Below, piece by piece: positions 38,501-45,718 of a stretch of DNA of 64,000 nucleotides; the stretch's first letter is position 1; each line of letters opens with the position of its first letter. Source of the DNA: Chromatiaceae bacterium (GTDB lineage: Bacteria; Pseudomonadota; Gammaproteobacteria; Chromatiales; Chromatiaceae). The notes beneath the pieces were generated by a model that searched no databases, was not told where the DNA came from, and worked only from the letters and a program-made list of their open reading frames with translations. The translations under genes and the position numbers were made by a program. The stretch is from NCBI GenBank assembly GCA_024235215.1, contig JACKMU010000003.1:368400-432399 (forward strand), given 5' to 3'.

Positions 38501-38800
38501 CAATGCGCAGTTTAATGCAGTCTGACCACCCATCGTCGGCAACAGCGCGTCCGGCCGCTCTTTCTCGATGATTTGCGCCACGGTGCGCCAGGTGATCGGC
38601 TCGATATAGACCGCGTGAGCGCTGTCCGGATCGGTCATGATGGTCGCTGGATTGGAATTGACCAATACCACCCTGAACCCCTCCTCGCGCAGCGCTTTAC
38701 ACGCTTGGGCGCCGGAGTAGTCGAATTCACAGGCCTGACCGATGACAATTGGTCCGGCCCCGATGATTAACACGCTTTGAATATCTGTTCTTTTTGGCAT
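35591..38800 (-). CDS. carB: Carbamoyl-phosphate synthase large chain
   Basis: 1069 residues; makes carbamoyl phosphate from ammonia, bicarbonate and two ATP for pyrimidine and arginine synthesis. Two homologous ATP-grasp halves (about 1-400 and 553-930), an oligomerisation domain between them and a C-terminal MGS-like allosteric domain (about 935-1069) are all intact. It works with CarA, whose gene lies upstream beyond an unusually long 326-bp gap. Confidence 0.98.
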   Translation of the reverse strand: MPKRTDIQSVLIIGAGPIVIGQACEFDYSGAQACKALREEGFRVVLVNSNPATIMTDPDSAHAVYIEPITWRTVAQIIEKERPDALLPTMGGQTALNCALDLVREGVLDKYGVEMIGASREAIDKAEDRDLFRQAMKKIGLEMPRSAMAHSMEEALQVQAQIGFPTIIRPSFTMGGSGGGIAYNREEFVEICERGLDLSPTNELLIEESALGWKEFEMEVVRDHKDNCIIVCSIENFDPMGVHTGDSITVAPAQTLTDKEYQIMRNASLAVLREIGVDTGGSNVQFAINPKDGRMIIIEMNPRVSRSSALASKATGFPIAKVAAKLAVGYTLDELKNDITGGATPASFEPSIDYVVTKVPRFAFEKFPQAPDRLTTQMKSVGEVMAIGRTFQESLQKALRGLETGKSGLDEVVDPDDENLTTRFRYELREPGAERIWYLADAFRAGMTREQLYEVTRIDPWFLVQIQELVEIERAVRDAGQAALDADRLRYLKRKGFSDQRLATLVGVREKQIRELRRRYQVHPVYKRVDTCAAEFATGTAYMYSTYEEECESAPTDKKKIMVLGGGPNRIGQGIEFDYCCVHAALAMREDGYETIMVNCNPETVSTDYDTSDRLYFEPLTLEDVLEVIAVEQPTGVIVQYGGQTPLKLARALEAAGAPIIGTTPDSIDLAEDRERFQQLVEKLGLKQPPNRTAIHPEQAVILAREVGYPLVVRPSYVLGGRAMEIVHDEDDLIRYMREAVSVSNDSPVLLDRFLNDAIEIDIDAICDGSDVVIGGIMEHIEEAGVHSGDSACSLPPYTLSAELQDRMRDQIFRLALELKVVGLMNTQFAIKDNEIYLLEVNPRASRTVPFVSKATGVQLAKVAARCMVGISLKAQHFTKEVIPANVFVKEAVFPFVKFPGVDTLLGPEMKSTGEVMGVGSNFGEAYAKALEGAGDLLPRFGKALVSVRDADKRRVVAVARDLSRFNFELVATGGTCNVIQAAGIPCKRVNKVAEGRPHVVDMIKNDEFDLIINTTDGKKAVEDSSEIRRAALRHKVTYTTTMSGGEAICLALKESDSINVIRLQDLHA

Positions 38801-39126
38801 GAGCCGCTACGCGTCCAATTTGATTGCAAAGATCCCATCCCACTGTGGGGAAGATTGCCCGTCATCACTCAGGCAGGATTCAGCGTCCACCGGTTCTGTT
38901 TCAGATCCAACCGCGTGTTTGGCACAGCCAGACGGCACGACCGGCAGACTGTCTTCCATTTTCCGTCTGAAAATACGCTAACCATGCCGAGCACATCATC
39001 CTGACAAAAGCCAAGATGATGTGATTTCAACACCTAAATGAACCCCGTCCTTTAGTCTGTCAATGGAGCAGTCAGGTATATCTGTACCGGCACCGGCCGG
39101 AATAACGATGTGGAGTTTCTGAAACA
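38801..39126 (-). other. Long carA-carB intercistronic region with a stem-loop
   Basis: carA and carB are usually nearly adjacent; here 326 bp separate them. No gene is seen. CACATCATC (38992-39000) and GATGATGTG (39015-39023) form a perfect 9-bp stem with a 14-nt loop and no U-run, so it is not a simple terminator. It may be a processing or stabilising element, or mark an insertion. Confidence 0.5.
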
Positions 39127-40272
39127 CTATTTTGCTGCACCCACAGAATCAATCAGTTCGATGAAATGGTCAAACACCGGCGCCAGGTCGTGTGGACCGG
39201 GGCTGGCCTCAGGATGCCCCTGAAAACCGAACGCCGGCTGGTCACTCCGGTGTATCCCCTGCAGTGAGCCATCAAAAAGCGACTTGTGGGTCGCCTTCAG
39301 GTTCTCCGGCAGTGAATCTTCATCGACCGCAAAACCATGATTCTGGCTGGAAATCATCACCATTTTGCTGGTCAGATCCTGTACCGGGTGATTGGCGCCA
39401 TGGTGGCCGAACTTCATCTTTACCGTACGTGCTCCACTGGCCAGCCCGAGCAGCTGATGCCCGAGACAGATTCCAAACACCGGCATGCCGCTGTCGACCA
39501 ATTGCCTGATCGCCTCGATCGCGTAGATACAGGGTTCCGGATCGCCTGGTCCGTTGGAGAGAAAGACACCATCCGGTGCCATCGCCATCACGTCAGCGGC
39601 AGGTGTCTGCGCCGGCACCACGGTAATCCGACAGCCGCGATCAACCAACATCCGCAGAATGTTGCGTTTGATACCAAAATCATAAGCGACCACATGCAAC
39701 GGCAGCTGTTCGGGATTTGCCGGTTGCGGTGCTCCTCTTTCCAGAGACCAGGTTCCCTGAAGCCACTGGTATGCACTACGCGTAGTCACCTCCTTGGCCA
39801 GGTCCATCCCTTTCAGCCCCGGAAATGCCCGTGCCGCAGCCAGCGCCGCAGCTTCATCCAAACTCTCCCCCGCCACGATGGCGCCACTCTGTGCCCCCCT
39901 CTCACGCAGGATACGGGTCAGCCGGCGGGTGTCTATTCCGGCGATAGCAACCACTCCCTTCCAGCGCAGATACTCATCCAGTGGCCGCTGACTACGCCAG
40001 TTGCTGGCAAGCAGCGGCAAATCGCGAATCACCAGCCCGGCGGCATGCACCTGAGCGGACTCCTCATCGTCATCATTGCTTCCGGTATTGCCAATATGCG
40101 GATAGGTGAGCGTGATAATCTGGCGACAATAGGAGGGATCGGTCAGTATCTCCTGATAACCGGTAAGTGCGGTGTTAAAAACCACTTCACCCGCCGTCAT
40201 GCCATCCGCGCCGATAGACTCACCCCGGAATAGCGATCCGTCTTCAAGTACTAGTAACGCAGATTTTCTCAA
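39127..40272 (-). CDS. carA: Carbamoyl-phosphate synthase small chain (glutaminase)
   Basis: 381 residues; hydrolyses glutamine and channels ammonia to CarB. The class I glutamine amidotransferase triad is intact: C269 (FGICLGHQ), H353 and E355 (GHPEASPGP), at the same numbers as in E. coli. The N-terminal 150 residues are the CarA-specific interaction domain. carA is the first gene of the pair; the region upstream separates it from the divergent MNIO gene. Confidence 0.98.
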   Translation of the reverse strand: MRKSALLVLEDGSLFRGESIGADGMTAGEVVFNTALTGYQEILTDPSYCRQIITLTYPHIGNTGSNDDDEESAQVHAAGLVIRDLPLLASNWRSQRPLDEYLRWKGVVAIAGIDTRRLTRILRERGAQSGAIVAGESLDEAAALAAARAFPGLKGMDLAKEVTTRSAYQWLQGTWSLERGAPQPANPEQLPLHVVAYDFGIKRNILRMLVDRGCRITVVPAQTPAADVMAMAPDGVFLSNGPGDPEPCIYAIEAIRQLVDSGMPVFGICLGHQLLGLASGARTVKMKFGHHGANHPVQDLTSKMVMISSQNHGFAVDEDSLPENLKATHKSLFDGSLQGIHRSDQPAFGFQGHPEASPGPHDLAPVFDHFIELIDSVGAAK

Positions 40273-40660
40273 AGAAACAGTCCCCTACAGGCGCAGCAAA
40301 CCGAACGGGTCCAACTGGATCCATCTCGGTTGCATCGGAAAACAGGGAAAGGCGACACCCAGGACGATGGTCGCCAATCGGGGCGATTCTACTTTATGCC
40401 GCGGTGCAAAGTCTAATACCAGCAACAACACGATCGCCACCTGCAGGAACAACAACAACAACAGCCGGGTGGCTTGTGAGAAAAGCGTGTTAAGGGTATC
40501 TTCCGAATATACAAGGATTGCTGTGGAAGATGGATGCACCGAAAAAATCTAAAAGGTCAACTCATTGATTTTACAGCAAGGCGAAAAACACTTTGCGCCA
40601 CAGCCTGCGCTTTAATGTCCAGGCCGAAGCTTTTCATGTTTTCCTAAGACAGGGTCTCGA
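40273..40660. other. Divergent intergenic region between carA and the MNIO gene
   Basis: 388 bp without a confident gene. On the minus strand an 84-codon frame (40285-40539) ends 12 bp before carA and encodes a leucine-rich stretch (RLLLLLFLQVAIVLLLVL) that partly reflects a five-fold CAA/AAC triplet repeat at about 40447-40463. It lacks a ribosome binding site, so I do not call it. No arginine or pyrimidine operator was recognised. Promoters for carA and for the MNIO gene must lie here. Confidence 0.45.
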
Positions 40661-41500
40661 TTGGCAATGGAGATTAAAAGACCGCCTTACCTGGGATTTG
40701 GATTGCGCCTGCGTAAAGAGTACTTGGAACCAGTGCTGCGCTTGCACCCGGACGTGGACTGGTTTGAAATCATCTCGGAGAACTATCTGGGAGAGCAGGA
40801 TGAGTCGCTCAGGCTGCTGCTGCAGGTTCGCGAATCCTATCCGATCGTCATGCACGGCATCTCACTGGCGATTGGCAGCCCGTGGCCACTGGATCCGGTC
40901 TATCTGGCACAATTGAAACGACTGATCGAGCAGTTGCAGCCGATATGGGTTTCGGACCATCTCTGCTGGAGCGGTGCCGACGATCTGCAGGGGCGCATGC
41001 TGCCGCTGCCCTATTCACAGGACTCGCTGGAGCATATCGTCCCAAGAATTCAAGAGGTGCAGAAGTATCTTGGACGGCAGCTACTGTTGGAAAATGTTCC
41101 CATGGAGTGGGGCGACCGATCTCCCGAGATCCCCGAAGCAGAGTTTCTCCATGCCGTGGCGGAGCAGTCTGACTCATTGATTCTGCTGGACATCGCCAAT
41201 CTCCACGCCAGCAGCGTCAATCAGGGTTTCGATCCGCTGAAGTACCTGTGGAAACTCCCGCAGCAAAGGGTGCAACAGATCCATTTGTCTGGTGCGGTCA
41301 TTCTGTGCGGTGCAGAGCAGAGAGAGAGTGCTTACAACAACGACCCGGTCTGGAGCCTGTATACCAGCACACTGCAGCGATTCGGCCGGACATCGACCAT
41401 GATTGAGCGCAGAGACACCATCGCGACCCTGGACGAGATGGCAGACGAAGTGCGCAAAGCCCTCTGCCATGTGAACCAGGTGTTCTCCGGTGCCGGATGA
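40661..41500 (+). CDS. DUF692 / MNIO-family multinuclear non-heme iron enzyme
   Basis: 279 residues with the DUF692 (UPF0276) TIM-barrel pattern: GFGLRLR near 12-18, DWFEIISENY (33-42), and candidate iron ligands H65 (MHGISL), H100 (SDHLCW), E144 (LLLENVP), D177 and H182 (LLDIANLHAS), H208 (QIHLSG) and E249 (MIERRD). Characterised members (MbnB, TglH, ChrH, BufB) oxidatively modify cysteines in ribosomal peptides with a partner protein. Here no BufA-type precursor or BufC partner is adjacent; instead it overlaps a glycosyltransferase gene by 11 bp. Where many relatives have His-Asp-His-Pro-Val, this protein has Tyr-Asn-Asn-Asp-Pro-Val (225-230). Start TTG with AGGG six bases upstream; ATG at 40667 is possible. 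Confidence 0.85.
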   Translation: MAMEIKRPPYLGFGLRLRKEYLEPVLRLHPDVDWFEIISENYLGEQDESLRLLLQVRESYPIVMHGISLAIGSPWPLDPVYLAQLKRLIEQLQPIWVSDHLCWSGADDLQGRMLPLPYSQDSLEHIVPRIQEVQKYLGRQLLLENVPMEWGDRSPEIPEAEFLHAVAEQSDSLILLDIANLHASSVNQGFDPLKYLWKLPQQRVQQIHLSGAVILCGAEQRESAYNNDPVWSLYTSTLQRFGRTSTMIERRDTIATLDEMADEVRKALCHVNQVFSGAG

Positions 41501-42389
41501 TTCCACTCCCCTTTACCCTCCACCCCCATCGGCTAGGGTTTCAGTTGTCATCCCCACCTTCAATCGATCAGGTCCTCTGACGCGGGCGCTGCGCTCTGTC
41601 GCAGCACAAACCCGCCCACCCGAAGAGGTGATTGTGGTCGATGACGGCTCCACCGATTCGACCAGGCAGATGGTGGCGCAGCGTTTTCCTGCAGCAATCT
41701 ACCTCTATCAGCCCAATCAGGGTGTCAGCTGCGCTCGTAACGCCGGAATCGGTGCGGCTAGCGGCGAGTGGATTGCGCTACTAGACTCCGACGATGAGTG
41801 GCTTCCCGGAAAACTCGCCGCCCAGATGAATTTGCTGTCGCAGCAGCCGGAACACCTGCTCTGTCACACTGAAGAGATCTGGATACGCAATGGCAAACAG
41901 GTGAACCAGATGAAGAAGCATACGAAGTGCGGTGGCGAGATTTTTCAACGCTGTCTGTCGTTGTGTGTTATCTCTCCCTCATCGGTGTTGATCCACCGTT
42001 CTCTGTTCGAACGGATCGGTCTATTCGACGAATCCCTGCCAGCCTGCGAAGACTACGATCTCTGGCTCAGAATCTGTGCCTCTCATCCGGTAGCCTATGT
42101 TGCTACCCCGCAGATTGTGAAGCACGGAGGGCACAGTGATCAGCTGTCGCGCCAACACTGGGGAATGGACCGATTTCGTCTCAAAGCACTGGTAAAGATC
42201 ATCGAAAGCGGCGCACTGAGTGGCGCGGATCTGTCGGCAGCCAGAGCCATGCTGCGAAAAAAGGCAGCCATTCTGGCCAACGGAGCAGAAAAACGGGGAA
42301 ACCGGAATGCTGCAGTTGAGTATCGGACCCTGGCCGAGCAGCACCTCGATCCAGCGGGTAAAGGGAAATCACCGGCATCGAAATGCTGA
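41490..42389 (+). CDS. Family 2 glycosyltransferase
   Basis: 299 residues with a GT-A fold: SVVIPTFNRS (18-27), VIVVDDGSTDST near 47-58 and the metal-binding LLDSDDEWLPGK near 97-108, followed by an acceptor-side EDYDLWLRI motif near 187-195. It should transfer a sugar from a nucleotide sugar in the cytoplasm; no membrane segment is present. It starts at GTG inside the last codons of the DUF692 gene, so the two are translationally coupled and probably act on one substrate. The substrate is unknown. The extreme C-terminus ends in a cysteine. Confidence 0.85.
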   Translation: MPDDSTPLYPPPPSARVSVVIPTFNRSGPLTRALRSVAAQTRPPEEVIVVDDGSTDSTRQMVAQRFPAAIYLYQPNQGVSCARNAGIGAASGEWIALLDSDDEWLPGKLAAQMNLLSQQPEHLLCHTEEIWIRNGKQVNQMKKHTKCGGEIFQRCLSLCVISPSSVLIHRSLFERIGLFDESLPACEDYDLWLRICASHPVAYVATPQIVKHGGHSDQLSRQHWGMDRFRLKALVKIIESGALSGADLSAARAMLRKKAAILANGAEKRGNRNAAVEYRTLAEQHLDPAGKGKSPASKC

Positions 42390-42547
42390 TGAAAGTGTGG
42401 AAGTCATGGATAGTATTTTAAACGCCCATGCTATCGACTCGAACCAGCCACTCGGCGTATTCTTCCGCGATGTGTAAAATCCGGTCAAATAAATGGGGCG
42501 GTAGCGAAGTCTGATAAAGATCGCCAATGCTCAGAGGAGAAAACAAG

Positions 42548-44197
42548 ATGCAGCGTGAAACGATGGAATTCGATGTCGTCATCGTCGGCGCCGGGCCTGC
42601 CGGTCTGTCAGCCGCCTGTCGGCTGATGCAGCTTAGTCAGGAGAGCGGTCGTGGACTCGAAGTATGTGTATTGGAGAAGGGTTCGGAGGTTGGATCGCAC
42701 ATCCTCTCCGGTGCGGTGCTCGATCCGAGATCGCTGAACGAACTCTTTCCCGACTGGGAAAACAGCAGTGCTCCCCTGCTTACACCGGTAGTGGAAGACC
42801 AGATGTACCTGCTCAGGAACGACCAGAAAGCACTTGAATTTCCCGGCTATCTCGTTCCGCCCAGCATGCACAATCAAGGTAACTACATCATCAGCATGGG
42901 CAACCTCTGCCGTTGGCTGGCGGAACAGGCGGAGGCGATGGGCGTCAATCTCTTTCCCGGCTTTCCCGCGGCGGAACTGATCGTGGAGGATGATACCGTT
43001 CGTGGAGTAATCACCGGGGACATGGGCCGCGCTGCCGACGGCAGTGAGAAGGAGGGCTTCGAGCCGGGTATGGAGCTGCGCGGCAAATATCTGCTCTTCG
43101 CCGAAGGAAGCCGGGGACATCTGGGGAAACAGCTGATCGCGCACTACCGTTTGGACGCGGGGCGCGATCCGCAGCACTATGGCGTTGGCATCAAAGAGCT
43201 GTGGGAAATCCCGGAGGAAAACCACCGTTCCGGACTGGTGGTGCATGGATCGGGTTGGCCGCTGGACAAGAAGACCAGCGGTGGCTGGTTTCTCTATCAT
43301 ATGGAAGCATGCCAGGTGGCTGTGGGATTGATCGTCGATCTCAACTACACGAACCCCTATCTCAGTCCGTTCCACGAGTTCCAGCGACTGAAACACCATC
43401 CTGTACTGCGTCGCCACCTGGAAGGGGGCAAACGCATCACCTACGGTGCCAGAGCGCTGACCAAGGGAGGTTTCAACTGCCTTCCCAAAATGTACTTTCC
43501 CGGTGGATTGCTGATCGGCTGTGATGCAGGCACACTCAATTTCGCAACCATCAAAGGTGGCCACACGGCAATGAAATCGGGCATGCTGGCCGCGGAGACC
43601 GTGCATACAGCGCTCGCGCAGGGGGACGCAGGTGGAGGTGAACTCAGTCAGTTCGAACAAAGTTTTCAGGACTCCTGGCTTTATAGCGAACTCAACGATA
43701 ACCGCAACTTCTCGCCAGCGATGCATAAGTTCGGTGCGATGGGCGGCGGCGCATTCAACTGGTTGAATCAGGTAATTTTCAAAAACAAGCTGCCACTGAC
43801 GCTGCACGACCACAAACTCGATCACGAGTGCCTCAAGCCGGCCGCCGACTGCACCCCGATTGAATATCCAAAACCCGACGGGAAACTCAGTTTCGACAAA
43901 TTGAGTTCGGTCTATCTCTCCAACACCAACCACGCCGAAAATCAACCTTGCCATTTGCGGCTGGCGGACCCTGATCTACCTCTGCGGGAGAACCTGCCGC
44001 TTTATGCCGAACCGGCACAACGCTACTGCCCCGCTGGAGTGTATGAAGTGGTGAATGATGACGCGGGCAACCCGGTCTTTCAGATCAACTCACAGAACTG
44101 CGTCCACTGCAAAACCTGCGACATCAAGGATCCGGCACAAAACATCACCTGGGTGACACCGGAGGGAAGTGGCGGTCCCAACTACCCCAATATGTAG
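42548..44197 (+). CDS. Electron transfer flavoprotein-ubiquinone oxidoreductase
   Basis: 549 residues; passes electrons from reduced ETF (fatty-acid and amino-acid dehydrogenases) to ubiquinone at the membrane. An N-terminal FAD motif VIVGAGPAGLSAA (about 11-23) is followed by the ETF-QO membrane/quinone region and a C-terminal [4Fe-4S] site with C518, C521 and C524 (CVHCKTC) and an upstream cysteine in RYCPAGVYE. The start has GAGGAG upstream; the frame is open to 42527. No etfAB genes are in the window. The gene appears to be its own unit. Confidence 0.95.
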   Translation: MQRETMEFDVVIVGAGPAGLSAACRLMQLSQESGRGLEVCVLEKGSEVGSHILSGAVLDPRSLNELFPDWENSSAPLLTPVVEDQMYLLRNDQKALEFPGYLVPPSMHNQGNYIISMGNLCRWLAEQAEAMGVNLFPGFPAAELIVEDDTVRGVITGDMGRAADGSEKEGFEPGMELRGKYLLFAEGSRGHLGKQLIAHYRLDAGRDPQHYGVGIKELWEIPEENHRSGLVVHGSGWPLDKKTSGGWFLYHMEACQVAVGLIVDLNYTNPYLSPFHEFQRLKHHPVLRRHLEGGKRITYGARALTKGGFNCLPKMYFPGGLLIGCDAGTLNFATIKGGHTAMKSGMLAAETVHTALAQGDAGGGELSQFEQSFQDSWLYSELNDNRNFSPAMHKFGAMGGGAFNWLNQVIFKNKLPLTLHDHKLDHECLKPAADCTPIEYPKPDGKLSFDKLSSVYLSNTNHAENQPCHLRLADPDLPLRENLPLYAEPAQRYCPAGVYEVVNDDAGNPVFQINSQNCVHCKTCDIKDPAQNITWVTPEGSGGPNYPNM

Positions 44198-44715
44198 CTG
44201 CCTGCCTCCTGAACCGACTAAGCGAATCTACCCGCAGTCGGTCCGATGAGATGGTCGAATCTGATCCCTACCCACTGACGGATCCCGTGTCGCGGCTGCG
44301 TTTGATCCAAAGTGACTGATTGTTCGGAATGGCGCTAAAGTTTCTCCTCGCAGCGTCGTTATCCATTATGAGCGATGACTGTGGTGCAGATCCAATCATC
44401 CCTGAACCTAACCGGAAAATAGAGCGAGAGCGACTGCCAGCGTTGTTGTGCGCTTCCAGCTGTAAGGAATTGCCTGATATGCTGATCACTCTCCAAGCTG
44501 AACTTTTCAGGTTCTGATACCGGGTCTGCCTCACAGTCTCGCTGCTGCCGATTTCACCATCGGTAGATCAGATCAAGCCCGCATTGATGTGGCGAACCAG
44601 ATTTGCCCGATCGGACCGTTACGCTGAACCCGATGGAGTGAGGGCAATACAGGCAAAATACAATCTGTATCTGAATCCAGTGCAACACTGACCAGATGGG
44701 AAAAGCTGATCAGCG
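44198..44715. other. Gene-poor stretch between ETF-QO and the thioesterase
   Basis: 518 bp. Short frames on both strands (for example 44320-44517 plus, 44268-44534 minus) overlap one another and have no recognisable domain or ribosome binding site. I see no repeat, terminator or RNA gene in it. Confidence 0.5.
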
Positions 44716-45117
44716 TTACCGCACCACTATGTGCTGCTGCAGCGCTGCACGCAGGCGGTCATCCAGCGGCAGCGCCTTTTTCTCCCGATAGTCAAAATAG
44801 ACCAGGGTTGTCTCAGCACGTGCGGCAATCTTTCCATTCTGGATCAGCGCCTGACCCAGGCGGAATGAGGAACCTCCGATCTTCTCCACCTGAGTCTCGA
44901 TGGTCACCTCTTGGCGATGACCGATCTCAGCCAGGCACTCCATCTCAAACTTCACCACGATCAGATTCCAGCGCTCGGATGCAAGATCGGGCACAAAGAG
45001 TCGGTAGACACTTTCCATCGCCTTTTCGAACCAGGCTGGCAATACGGTAAAACCCACATGACCCACCGCATTGGTCTCGCTGAAACGGGGTTGTATGGTC
45101 TCTCTAAACATGGTCAC
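44716..45117 (-). CDS. Hotdog-fold acyl-CoA thioesterase (4HBT/YbgC type)
   Basis: 133 residues. The 4HBT signature is visible: RFSETNAVGHVGFTVLPAWFE (11-31, with the asparagine/aspartate position occupied by N16 rather than the more usual D), and TTLVYFDYREKKALPL near the end. Such enzymes hydrolyse short or medium acyl-CoAs. An ATG two codons into the frame (45111) is an equally good start. The gene stands alone between a gene-poor stretch and tRNA-Ser on the same strand. Confidence 0.85.
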   Translation of the reverse strand: MTMFRETIQPRFSETNAVGHVGFTVLPAWFEKAMESVYRLFVPDLASERWNLIVVKFEMECLAEIGHRQEVTIETQVEKIGGSSFRLGQALIQNGKIAARAETTLVYFDYREKKALPLDDRLRAALQQHIVVR

Positions 45118-45225
45118 ACAGGCTCTTTAAGCGGATGAGAAAGGCGAGAATGCTCAATGCGCGCGCTCTGAGAGCTATTTATCTGGGAAAATAGAGCGTG
45201 AAAATTCTAACTTTAAATATGTGAT

Positions 45226-45315
45226 TGGCGGAGAGGGTGGGATTCGAACCCACGGATCCCTATTGGGATCACTTGATTTCGAGTCAAGCCCATTCGGCCA
45301 CTCTGGCACCTCTCC
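45226..45315 (-). tRNA. tRNA-Ser (CGA)
   Basis: A 90-nt class II tRNA with encoded CCA. The acceptor GGAGAGG pairs with CCTCTCC, the anticodon stem CTTGA/TCAAG holds the loop CTCGAAA (anticodon CGA), and a long variable arm (GATCCC/GGGATC) is present. The gene appears intact. Directly upstream (higher coordinates) lie partial copies of it in a tandem repeat. Confidence 0.96.
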
Positions 45316-45586
45316 GTATTCCGTGCGCTCTTTCAACAGGCTAACGCCTGTAGATCACTTGATTTCATTCGCCACTCTGTGGCTCACCCTTCGGGCGACG
45401 CTCCGCGTCGTGCTGCGCGGCTCCGCCGCTGGTCGAGTCAAGCCCATTCGGCCACTCTGGCACCTCTCCGTATTCCGTGCGCTCTTTCAACAGGCTAACG
45501 CCTGTAGATCACTTGATTTCATTCGCCACTCTGTGGCTCACCCTTCGGGCGACGCTCCACGTCGTGCTGCGCGGTTCAGCCACTGA
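45279..45586 (-). repeat. Two tandem 154-bp units carrying tRNA-Ser fragments
   Basis: Units 45279-45432 and 45433-45586 differ at only about five positions, all in the last 30 bp. Each begins with the 5' half of tRNA-Ser, ending exactly at the anticodon CGA (within the intact gene in unit 1; a lone half-copy 45433-45469 in unit 2). Each also holds a second tRNA-Ser-like piece (45353-45388 and 45507-45542) that shares GATCACTTGATTTC with the gene but lacks about 11 nt of the anticodon arm. A GC-rich palindromic tail (CGACG/CGTCG; CCC/GGG) closes each unit. Confidence 0.9.
45433..45469 (-). pseudogene. 5'-half tRNA-Ser(CGA) fragment
   Basis: 37 nt identical to the 5' half of the adjacent tRNA-Ser (acceptor strand, D-arm, anticodon 5' stem and anticodon), cut off right after the anticodon. 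It has no 3' half, so it cannot make a tRNA. Confidence 0.85.
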
Positions 45587-45718
45587 TCAAAGTGCCGAAA
45601 TCCTGACTATTGCTGACCGAAAAGCTTTGCTCCACAGACTACACCTGCACTAAAATGAACCCGCGATTCTACACTATTCACGGTGCTGCAACTAATCTCT
45701 TTTTATTATTCAGCTCTG

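Noticed and set aside
40285..40539. 84-codon leucine-rich frame 12 bp before carA
   Set aside because: The leucines come largely from a triplet repeat and no ribosome binding site precedes the ATG; a leader-peptide role is possible but unsupported.
42403..42477. Short frame of about 23 codons between the glycosyltransferase and ETF-QO, considered as a peptide precursor for the MNIO enzyme
   Set aside because: It has no cysteine, no proper ribosome binding site spacing and no leader-core pattern.
42608..43954. 448-codon open frame on the minus strand
   Set aside because: It is antisense to the well-supported ETF-QO gene and shows no recognisable domain; long antisense frames are common in this codon usage.
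45316..45594. Repeats beside tRNA-Ser considered as a CRISPR array or integrase attachment site
   Set aside because: There are only two long units without spacers, the duplicated part is the tRNA 5' half rather than the 3' end, and no integrase or cas gene is present.
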